From Planoprotostelium fungivorum (taxonomy: Eukaryota > Evosea > Variosea > Cavosteliida > Cavosteliaceae), in contig MDYQ01000294.1 in assembly GCA_003024175.1 (NCBI GenBank), forward strand, positions 1 through 30,622: DNA of 30,622 nt, given 5' to 3'. Positions within the stretch are counted from its first letter, which is position 1. Each line of letters starts with the position of its first letter. The translations under genes were made by a program, and so were the position numbers. Below are positions 21,639-30,622 of the stretch, one piece after another. Under the pieces are notes generated by a model. The model was not told the DNA's origin. It worked only from the letters and a program-made list of their open reading frames with translations, and did not search any database.

Positions 21639-23997
21639 ATGATGAGAGGGTCACTCTGTCTCATCTTCCTTCTCCTATCCTCTCTGTCATCTCTGGTGAT
21701 TGCCGCAGTCATCGATCCAGCAGAGAGATCGCAGATCTCTTCCCTCCTCTCCCTCTGGTCAACGAATACGCTGCCAGAAGGTTGGTCGTTCTCAAATTTA
21801 GACAATGTCTGCAACACCAATTCTTCATTTTCTCCACTATGGAACGGATTGGTGTGCGACGATGCCGGTCACATCACTTCCTTCACCTTCTCCGCTCGCA
21901 ATCCGTCTGAATTCTTCATCTTTCCTTATCCACTAAGAAGGCTTCACAAGATTGAGGTGAGCGCAATCCGATGTGAGCATCCACTTCTGACACGTCTCAT
22001 TGCAGGTCATCAATCTTCGCGACATGAACTGGCAATGGACACATCTTCCCTTTTGGCTCAACGAACTGCGACGACTTAAGACGCTTCGAGTCATGCGAAC
22101 GAAAGGCTTACTCAGTCCACTCCCTTCTCTCATCGATCTGGAAGATCTGAGAGAACTCAAGATCACCAATTCGGATCTCGACATCGACTTCCCCGTCGAT
22201 CTTCTTCGCATACCCAACCTCGTCGTCTTGGATCTGTCCGGTAACTCCATCAACGGTGCCATCGATTACGAGCTCCTTCTAAGTGAGAGACATTCACATG
22301 TTCGAAGCGACATTGACGTTCCATCAGATTCCACAATTCGAGAGGTCAAGCTCACACCATCGAACATCACGTGTCTCACGAGTGCAGACACCGATATTCT
22401 CTCTCGAATGGAGCACCAATCGATCCATCTTCTGATCGATTACACATGTCCACAGATCACATGGCCGAGTCAATCATCTGCCTTGAAAGAGCTCTACGAA
22501 CAATTCAGAGGATGTCACATGATGCCATCCGACGATATGATACAAGATGCATGCGTCCGAGATCTCAACCGCGTGGAGTGTTCTCAGGGTTACGTCACAT
22601 CCATCCAATTGCAAGAATCATTCAACGCATCTGGTGCATGTCAAGTGAGCGACGATGGTGATGCCATGATTGATCGTATGAGACAGACATCACCGATCCT
22701 CCCACAGAGTATCGTCAAATTGAAAGAGCTGTTCACTTTGAGTATTGTCAACATGAATTTGACCGGTAACATAGGTATTTCGATTCATCACGATCCATCA
22801 TCATAATCATGATCGACTCCATCACGATGAAAGACACTGACCCATCCACAGACATCCTGTGTCAGCTGAAGGGACTACAAGATCTGGACCTCTCACGCAA
22901 TCAACTGACAGCCGTTCCCTCCTGCATCTTCCCCTCCACCTCCAATTCCATTTCCCTCTCTGGCAATTCCATCAGACGTCTACCCAAGATCTGCAACATC
23001 TCCGTTGTCTCCCTCGATCTGTCCCACAACGACATCAAGTTCTTCCCACAGTGTCAGCGTCTGATCGGCTCCGGCATCTTCTTTAAATTGAACTTGTCAC
23101 ACAATCGAATGAGTGGGAAGCTGAACCACTTTCGATCGTGGGCCAAGGGCTCACTTTCGATCGATCTGAGTCACAATCGATACTCTTCTGCACTTCCTCT
23201 CGATGTGTGGGACATCTTTCAGAAGTTCGCTGGTGTCAGTCTGGGCCACAGTGATTGGAGGTGAGGGGCGGACGAATGAACGGACGTTAACGTGGTGCAG
23301 GGGAAACGTACCGAAAGTGTACGGGGACCTGTACGATAAGTGGACGTTGCTATCAGTCGATCTGGTGGGATATCATCTGCATCTCACCCACCCTCTATTT
23401 TCTCACCCACCCTCTGTTTTCTCACCCACCCTCTATTTTCTCACCCACCCTCTATTTTCTCACCGTCATCGTCTGATGTCTCTTCAGTCGAACAATCGAA
23501 TATCGGGGGATATTCCCAATTTCCCCGGCATCATGAATTTGATCGACGTGAGATACAATCCAATGATGAGTGGAAGGATACCACAGAGGTTATCACCCTC
23601 TAGATTCGGACAATCTCTACTCTTTAATGGAACGGGCCTCACTTGCCCGAACGAGAGGAACTGGAAGGAGGCCCAGCGTGCGGGCAGGACAGATGCCTGC
23701 ACTTTTCCTCTGCCAACGACTTCTTCAACCACGTCCAGTACCAAGCAGACGATCTCATCATCGACGTCAACATCATCAACATCACCGACACGATCGTCCG
23801 CGACATCATCGACGTCACCGTCGACATCATCGACTTCCGTGTCAACGTCATCTCTCATGGATACGACGAGTGATGACATCATCGGTACGACGATCCACTC
23901 TTCCATCACGTCGAGTTACAACGGTGTCGCATCTACATCTTACGGCTGGCCCCTCGTCTCCTCTCTCATCCTCCTCTCTCTCGTCCCCCTTCGATAA
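21639..23997 (+). CDS. Secreted LRR protein, probable GPI anchor
   Basis: ATG 21639 gives a signal peptide (RGSLCLIFLLLSSLSSLVIA) and an N-terminal cap with WNGLVCDD, as in plant-type LRR proteins. Six exons join in frame. LRRs follow: INLRDMNWQWTHLP, LVVLDLSGNSINGAI, LQDLDLSRNQLTAVP, VVSLDLSHNDIKFFP, KLNLSHNRMSGKL and VDLSNNRISGDIP. A Cys-containing island (about 22380-22650) interrupts the series. The end is a long Ser/Thr stalk (TSSTKQTISSSTSTSS) and a hydrophobic tail (WPLVSSLILLSLVPLR) without a cytosolic part, which suggests GPI attachment. The role is likely cell-surface adhesion or recognition. It converges on the M28 peptidase gene, 113 bases between stops. Confidence 0.9.
23385..23462 (+). 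repeat. 19-base minisatellite in an LRR-gene intron
   Basis: Four copies of TCACCCACCCTCTATTTTC, one with G for A in TATTTT. It lies inside the intron at about 23363-23488 that splits the repeat codons for VDL and SNNRISG. Confidence 0.85.
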
Positions 23998-24110
23998 AGA
24001 TCCGTGTACACTCTATTTACACATATTCTATACAATATTGATACAATTCTATACAACACACAGACTAGACAACACACATACAGAGTCCATACAATATTCA
24101 TGCAGATTCT

Positions 24111-27100
24111 CTATAACGATACGTTGAAGCTCTGCTCGATGGCCACTACGGCACCGGGGGCCGTCCATTCGGGTAACCTCCTCACGAAAGTCTCTAATTC
24201 TCTCGTTCTCTTGGGAACAACTGTCACCACGTCCAATTGCACCTGGATCGGTAGCACCTGTCGCTATTCAGCTCCATTGGGAAGATATCTCCCACCGATT
24301 CTCCATGATTCCTGCGGAGGAAGATGGTGTGGTGTACGTCGGGGACGTTGTAAGAGGCAGAGACGAACAACCAGACAGAGACGGTTGAGTTGGATGTGGC
24401 GTTCAACTTGTGGGTGCTCAATCCATCGGCCGTGATCAAGATCTCTCCCAAGGGCGTATCGTACGTACGTAACTGTTGGTGTGTCAAGGGAGAGGGTGAT
24501 GAGGTAGTACCTTGACTTCGGTGGTGATGGATTGATCGTAGAGATGTAAATTCAATCGTAGGCCAGCTTGTTCCTCTATCACCTCTGCTTCGTAGATCTC
24601 AACCTTTGTATCGTCTGCTAAGATGATGTTCTTCGCATCTCCTTTGTATTCACTCTGCGTGCTAATTTCAGCCACACGTGACTCATGTAACGGACTGAAC
24701 AGGATGATATGATACATAAGTTGTTCTATAAATAGAATGAGACGATACCTACCGGTAACACGTAAGCTCCAACCGCCGCGGGAGTGAGTAAGGTGACGAC
24801 CATGTGGTTACGTATCGTCTCATTGTAGATCATCGATTCTTCCGTCAGATACTTATCCTGGGTCAACTTCTTCCCTGTACACAAGAATGAGAGATGTCAC
24901 GACAGAGATATCCTACCGATGGGTACGAAAGTGAGCAGAGATTCTGATATGTCTCCATCTCTCAATATAAATCGATGCTCTACAACCATTCTCTGTGTCT
25001 TCTCTGATGTGTAGGGAAACGTAACCGAAGCCAAACAAACTCCGACCAAACTGATCGAAAATAAAACCTGATTCACAGTTCATTTATGTGTAATAAGAGA
25101 GATTTGAAATATATGGTGTGGATTCAGCTTAAAATACAACTCCTCACCAGTAGAATGCGAGAGATATTTTTAGCATTGAGAGATGAGAAGAAAGCCAATA
25201 GAGGAGAGGCAACAAAATCCACCATGATGGACCAGAAGAGTGCTATCATGATGGTGGAGTATGCATTGTTTCCCTTGCCCATCATGGGTACGTACAGTGA
25301 CAAGAGGGAAGTCGACAACTGTCGACGTTTCAATCTTAAGGATGTCGATCGATGGTGCTATCACCTGAGAGGCGACGATGACTGTCATGGTAGAGCAGAA
25401 TAGGAGATAGATCCACCTGTCCTCATCAGATCATCAGATCATCAGATCATCAGATCATCTCAATGATGATGATCGTCAGGAAGGATTATCCATCACCTTG
25501 TAGTGGAGGATCTCGCCGAGAAATAAGATGAAATGTAATTCGAAGTCAGCAATGCCACCAACCACAAGAACGGAAGATAAGTCGATCCGAAATTGAAGTG
25601 CAAACCCAAAAACACGAACCCGACGAAGAACAGGATCTACAACGAGTCAATCCCCCCTCCTCCCCACTCTCGCTCACCTGAGACGACAGAAGATTCTCGT
25701 GTCTCCTGGCTCCATCAAATTTCATCTTGTCTTGAACGACACGATAGACGCTCCACACGATGACGTGTCCCGCCACCGCCGCAGGCGCGAACATGATCCC
25801 ACCTGAATGATCAGCAAAATTTGACAGAAAACTCACCAATGTACGCGTGACCGTACCACACCCTCTCGCAAAACAGATCAGATACGTACCCTACGCCTGC
25901 AGATAAGACTCCCGACGTGACCCAGGCCGCGAGACACGTGACCAAAGAACACAGACTCCACATCAATCTCGATGGAAAACCGTTTCGAGAGCTCCTCAGA
26001 TTCGTCCTGGCCCATTCGATGACCGCAACGCAGGAGACAGTGTACCCTACACCGGACGCCAACTTCATGTCTAAGACGATCATCTGCCTACAGAAGGTGA
26101 GACGAGATGCGCGAGATCGGCTCACCATCCCAACAAGTCAAAGTAGAGAGCCTGATCGACTGATTTCGAATCATCGATGCGTTCGAGTTGGAGGAGAGAG
26201 AGTAACATGGCGGCACTGTTGGCGCCCATGTGATAGATCGAGCCGGGGGAAACGGTATCTAGTGAATCCCGCCTCGTGTGGTAGGCGAAGCTGATGACGT
26301 CATCACACGTCACGGTGATGTCATGTCTCACCCGTCGTCAACAAAGGCCCAGTCGAGGCCGGAAGAGGTAGAAGCGTTGACGTAATTACGGTAGTCGGTG
26401 TCGCCCACAACGAGGCCGGATCGAAATAAATCTTGGCCGATGACCGTGCCGCTGGGAAACGGCACCGCATGAGCGTACCTCTTAACGACTTCGTAACCTC
26501 CCGCCTGGCTCATCGTTGATGTCTGTGAAGAAGGAAATAAAATCACCTGGAATAAGAATTCTTTTCCCTTCGAACCGACGGCTTCGAGATTGAGAAATGA
26601 GATGATGTCATTCGACCAGATGTGATGACGGATGAAGAGGTGGGAGCCTAAGAGGCCCAGTTCTTCGGCACCGTTCCAGATGAAGATAAGATCGTGAAGA
26701 CATGATTCCCACAGGTGGAGATCGTGAGAGAAAGTTTGGAGGATGTCTAAAAGGCAGACGACACCTATGGAAGTGAATCGAGGGGAAGGTGATGCACGTG
26801 TTCTCACCGATGCCGTCGTCGGCTGCACCTGGGCTGTCTATGGCTGAATCCCAATGAGAGCTGATCAGTACCGCTCTGAAGAAGATGAGTTGTTGATGCA
26901 ATGAAATGTCTCACTCTGATGTCTCTCGATTGGGATTTTTTAATCGGACGATCACATTCGTTACATTATTGGCCGTCTTCCTAGATGCAGGATAATGCTT
27001 GATGAATAGATGGACTTGACTGTCGCATTGTCAGATGGAGGAAGTGATCTCCCGCATCACACACTCTGATCCTCTTTGGATCTGGATCTCATGTTTAACC

Positions 27101-27389
27101 AAGGAATCTTTTGTGATGTCTTTGACTCTCTCATGGACGAATTGCCATGCCGCTTCTCCTTGTGATGTTCCTGCTGACGTCACGAAGAAGGAGATCGAAC
27201 TTGCTCACCCGCTGTGTGAGGACCTATAACTCCTGATAATTGTACGAGATCGGCGTGGGCCCTCTTTGGATCGAATGGAGGATACAGATGATAATCTTTG
27301 TCCACATCGGGAAGCCAATGCGTCGAATGATAGACGAGAGCAGTGAGCGTCGCGATCCACAAGAGGGTTAGATACACCACCACCTTCAT
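24111..27389 (-). CDS. ERMP1/Fxna-like M28 zinc metallopeptidase, multi-pass membrane
   Basis: ATG 27389 (MKVVVYLTLLWIATLTALVY, signal anchor), TAG 24111-24113. The M28 domain keeps all expected zinc or catalytic positions: ISSHWDS (His), GAADDGIG (bridging Asp), NGAEELGLLGSH (Glu-Glu), NLEAVGSKGKEFLFQ (Glu) and AYHTRRDS (His). DLFRSGLVVGDTDYRNY matches the family's FQSG..P.DTD.R motif. After YFDLLG come several membrane helices (VLDMKLASGVGYTVSCVAVI; ILFFVGFVFLGLHFNF; TIMIALFWSIMVDFVA; SISLVGVCLASVTFPYTSE). A lumenal C-terminal domain ends LPEWTAPGAVVAI, comparable to the PDWTFPSAWV end of animal ERMP1. In animals it is an ER peptidase; local substrates are unknown. Introns are mostly 35-60 bases, but two are 23-24 bases (24726-24748, 26523-26546). 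Confidence 0.92.
24726..24748 (-). other. 23-base intron in the M28 peptidase gene
   Basis: Removing GTATCGTC...TTTATAG joins AAVGAYVLPV to EQLMYHIILFSPLHESR in frame; the neighbouring GT and AG choices break the frame. Confidence 0.6.
25424..25455 (+). repeat. Four tandem CATCAGAT units
   Basis: Perfect 8-base repeat, four copies plus CATC, within an intron of the M28 peptidase gene. Confidence 0.9.
26523..26546 (-). other. 24-base intron candidate in the M28 peptidase gene
   Basis: GTGATTTT...TTCACAG lies after KGKEFLFQ. It is a multiple of three without a stop, so retention would add VILFPSSQ. Family sequences continue LLFQTG directly, which favours removal. Confidence 0.5.
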
Positions 27390-27444
27390 GTTCGTTGTCG
27401 TCACGTGTTGTAAAGAAAGAATTTGAAAGTCTAACACAACATCT

Positions 27445-30051
27445 TTAAGCTTCCATTTTTCCATTCTTCTTCTTCCAATCGTTGAACTCATCAAACAAGA
27501 TCGGCCACGATGCTGTCCTCCATCAGCCACCATCATCACGTGATGTAGGCACTCACATTGATCATCGTAATCGTTGAGGTGATTTGGAAAAGTCTGCATG
27601 AAGTGCCACAGTTGCTGCCACACATCTCTCGAAACGGCTTTCTTTCCCTCTTCCTGCGTTCCTCTCAGAAAATCCACGTGATATCATTTATTTGGTTTTA
27701 TTTCGACCTCACCTGTATGAACCGAAGGAAATCGGGCAGGAGAGCCCACGGCTTATACTTTAAGATGATCTCCCAGGCCACCGTTGCCTCTTCTGTGACT
27801 GCAGCTGCGTCAGCCTCTCCCTGTGTCTTAAGACTCACGTATGATCTTCCTGTCTTCTCTGAGATATTCGAAGACAAAGTTGTAGAGTGTTCGGAAATGA
27901 CTCGGATCTTTCGCTTCGGTCGTCCACGCCGCCAACTTTTGTTTCATCTTTTCCATCGTCGGGCAACTTTCTTCTATTCAGGATTTCTTTCGATTTTTTT
28001 TTACGAGAGAAAAAAGGAAGATCTCACCCGTTGACGGCAAAGGTGGAAATGAATTCATCTCTGGATATCTCCCACATGTGTGAGCAGTGGAATCGATTTG
28101 CCACAACGAACATCATGGGATCATCATCTCCAACTGCACCCACATCTGTACCGTACATTCAATTGTGATGATATATCAAAAACGAAAACAATAGAATGAT
28201 CGTTCCATAACGTAGGTATAAAAAATTTAACATGTGAAAATGGGAGAAGAAAGATGAAAGAGAGGAAAAATTTTCACCTTTCATGAATTCCAGGAAACCC
28301 GTCCCGTGCACTGCATCCTTCACTTCTCCATCCCCCGATCGATTTGCCACATCTACAACGGTCACGTGACTTCGTGATGACGTCATCACCTCTGTAGTGC
28401 GTGAACAGCTTGACCACGGCCTCCATCTCCTTCTCGGTCAGCATGAGATGAATGGGTAGGTAACCCTCGGTCTCTCCAACAAAATTCTGCCTGCCGAAAT
28501 TGACTGCAACTCGACTGTGATATCCTAAGCACAAGACGGGCACAGCCCGCTTTGTCGTTACGACATCGTGAACGGCACCCATGTCCTTTCCATTTTCTAC
28601 CCCAGTGAGTGAAATTTCGACGAAATTACTCACTGTAAAAGTGCATAGTCTTCGATTCGAAGTCGAGGCCACAGCCGATGACGTCATTGTCCGAGGTGGG
28701 CTCTCCGTACTTCTCCACGAAATTTCCGCGGACTTTCTCTTGCTTCGTCACGTCGTACACCCAAGCTTCTCCCGCGTTGGCCTGTCCACCGTCGATCTAC
28801 AACCCGCCAATCTCCTCACCTTTGGATTGTAATTCGTCGTCGACCAACCCAAGAGGATCCTGTGTCCACGGCTGATGACTTTGATCTCGTAGTACCATTT
28901 TCCTCGGTTGATTTTGACGTTTCCAACAACGTATTCGAGGCTGGACGTATTGCTCGACGTGTTTCCCGCCTCCATGTTCTTGTTGTAGAACATGATTTCT
29001 TTTGCATCTTTCGTCAGTTTCTCTAGACTCGTTTGGGGGACTCCTATGCGGCTCTTCGTCTCTTCTTCGCTGTCGGATTCGATCACCACGTGTGTCGTCT
29101 TGTTTCGTGTCAGTGGATTTCATGCGATGAGGTGATGCACCTCTTTCAATTTCTTGTCTACGGCTTCGGAGGTGAATTCTTGTGATGGCTGTGGGGTTTC
29201 AGTGGATCTCGTTTTCGATTCGATCTCACTTGGACTTCTGCGATGACTTCTCCGTTGGCGATGGTGGCCGATCTGTCTTTTCCCGTCGATGTGTGTTCTT
29301 CATCGGCTGCACGATGAGTTAGCTTTCGTGTTTCTGAGCTCTTCATCGATTTATAGATGAGATGTCTCCGCGATCGAAAACCGAATCGTTGATCGATAAC
29401 GATACGATCGTCGAGATGGACTCACAAGGTTCTCCACATTGTATTTGTATATGCACTTCTCCTCCTCCATCCTCTCCTTCTTTCCGTGGAGTCATTGTGA
29501 ACCATTGATCTAACTTTTGAGATGCCATCATAGACTTATTGAATTTGATCGTCACCTAAACTTGACATCAGGAAGAATGAAAAGGATATAGGATGGAAGT
29601 TAGAAATCTAATCATTCACTTGACCCAAAGATCGGTCAGCTCTGAGTCTGTTTCTATCCCAACAACGAACGAGAATACCAGCGAAGGATGGTCCAATGCG
29701 GCTACCGATGGTAAATGGGATGTGTAATAAGAGGATGGTCGAATGTCGAACGGAAAGGTCAGATATCAAGAAGACTCACAACGCGATAGAATGGTTCCAA
29801 ATTGGATCATTCGAACTCTTTGCCACCTAGATTATCTTCAGATACTCTCGATAGATTCCAATCAAGACGATTACCTTTGTCGTCTGAGCCTTGTCGATCT
29901 TCTCTCCCTTTTCATCCAATAGAATGAACTCACAGTAAGCATCACACTTCTTCCCTCGATTGATGTTTTTCCCCGTGAGGACTACTCACATTAGACACCG
30001 AGTCCGACTCTTCCACTCCTTCTCACCTGTTATACTCAACTTGTCCGCCAT
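27445..30051 (-). CDS. C2-SPRY-DCUN1 fusion protein
   Basis: ATG 30051 (MADKLSITVLTGKNI), TAA 27445-27447. Exons join in one frame. Domains: C2 (residues about 1-145: CDAYCEFILLDEKG, NDPIWNHSI, VRCWDRNRLRADRSLGQVTI, EVHIQIQCGEP); a linker with ESDSEEETKSR; SPRY (VKINRGKWYYEIKV, HRILLGWSTTNYNP, GEAWVYD, VIGCGLDFESKTMHFYKNGK, SRVAVNFGRQNF); then, with no gap, DCUN1 (EAVVKLFTHYRD, GTGFLEFMKDVGA, MFVVANRFHC, WEISRDEFISTF, EKMKQKLAAWT, FRTLYNFVFEYLRED, ATVAWEIILK, KAVSRDVWQQLWHF, SWPILFDEFNDWKKKNGK). DCUN1 proteins promote cullin neddylation; C2 suggests membrane targeting and SPRY a partner-binding surface (inference). The cullin-contact patch differs from the usual DAD (see findings). The gene ends 55 bases before the next start on the same strand. 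Confidence 0.9.
28797..28819 (-). other. 23-base intron inside the SPRY domain
   Basis: GTGAGGAG...GGGTTGTAG lies between STTNYNPK and IDGGQANAGEAWVYD. Removal is needed to keep the SPRY frame, because the unspliced frame is shifted. Confidence 0.75.
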
Positions 30052-30218
30052 GATCCTGCCGCTGGACGAGCGATGTTATTCTTCCTTTCGCCGAAATGCA
30101 TTTTGGATTGGCGATTGTATTTTTTTCTTCCGTTTTGACAAACAAATTCAAATTTGAAAAAACATTTCAAAAAAAGTTATCATTCCCACAGGCTTAATAA
30201 TTTATCATCATCGATTCA

Positions 30219-30622
30219 TCATTCATCGTTCGATTCTTGGAAGACGCTGGACGATTGAGAATTTTCTCTCAGTCTCTTCTGCAGCTCTTTGATCCTGGAC
30301 GATCTGCCATCCCATCAACATCGCCCATCATCATCGTCATCACGTCACCGTCTAGAAGTGTCCACCGACATCCTCTTTGCCTCATCTTCATCATCTTCCA
30401 CGTGCGTCTCGATCTCATCGTCATCGATGATCTTGGGGAGTCTGATGGTGGTTCCCGTCGGCTTCACGTAATTCGAGGGAAACCAACCACTGAAGAGAGT
30501 CCTGTGAAGGTCAGCCCGTCTACAACTGTGTAGATGGATCACTTTTGGTTCATTCCTCTGTACCAGCCCTCGTGCTCTTCTTTGTACCAGACGACTTCGT
30601 CGTCCATATCAAAGGACAGCTC
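30219..30622 (-). CDS. SH3-domain protein, C-terminal part
   Basis: Runs off the right edge, so its start is outside the window. The visible part is the end of an SH3 domain, ELSFDMDDEVVWYKEEHEGW then YRGMNQK, joined across a short intron to TLFSGWFPSNYVKPT, with the ALYDY motif beyond the edge. The conserved second Trp region (EGWYRG) and the Pro-Ser-Asn-Tyr end (PSNYV) are present. An acidic tail (IIDDDEIETHVEDDEDEAKR) and a basic helical end (IKELQKRLREN) follow, with TGA at 30219-30221. SH3 domains bind proline-rich partners, often in actin and endocytic signalling; nothing here narrows the role. The intron that splits the SH3 begins GTGATC and ends CACAG. Confidence 0.85.

Noticed and set aside
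23385-23462. CRISPR-like array
   Set aside because: The repeats are 19 bases with no spacers and lie in an intron of a eukaryotic gene.

Overview
The window looks like a compact, intron-rich chromosome segment of a unicellular eukaryote. The gene content (a tyrosine-kinase-type receptor, an LRR surface protein, an hnRNP R/Q-like protein, an ER M28 peptidase, a DCUN1 protein) and the many short GT-AG introns, often opening GTGAG, fit an amoebozoan, perhaps a protosteloid/variosean amoeba. That assignment is inference; no rRNA or organellar marker is present. I see no bacterial operon, no tRNA or rRNA and no recognisable transposon or virus-like element. Products were read by joining exons by eye, so the family calls are firmer than each splice site.

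Left part (1-6335): poor in secure genes. A minus-strand coding-like gene runs off the left edge (1-436) and a small three-exon plus-strand candidate lies at 1131-1425. A near-identical tandem duplication of about 0.73 kb (3397-4921) has a single N at its junction; a shortened relative lies at 11393-12140. Other diverged repeats occur at 2240/6200 and 5766/5923.

Middle (6336-19470): an unusual zinc-finger protein kinase (minus, 6336-9704) is divergently paired with an unknown gene (plus, 9812-11105). After the second repeat locus comes a large receptor kinase (minus, 12357-18757). Its long ectodomain carries GGA/FxxN repeats of the chlamydial Pmp beta-helix type, followed by one membrane helix and a TK-like kinase whose beta-3 lysine is arginine.

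Right part (19468-30622) is densely packed: an hnRNP R/Q-like three-RRM protein (minus) and a secreted, probably GPI-anchored LRR protein (plus) share a 92-base divergent promoter. Then follow an ERMP1/Fxna-like M28 peptidase (minus), a C2-SPRY-DCUN1 fusion (minus) only 55 bases upstream of it, and the C-terminal part of an SH3 protein (minus) running off the right edge.

The genes do not form a pathway; they look like independent neighbours. The most notable points are the Pmp-like receptor kinase with an altered VAIK lysine, the C2-SPRY-DCUN1 fusion with a changed cullin-binding patch, and a recurring class of 23-24 nt introns in at least four genes.
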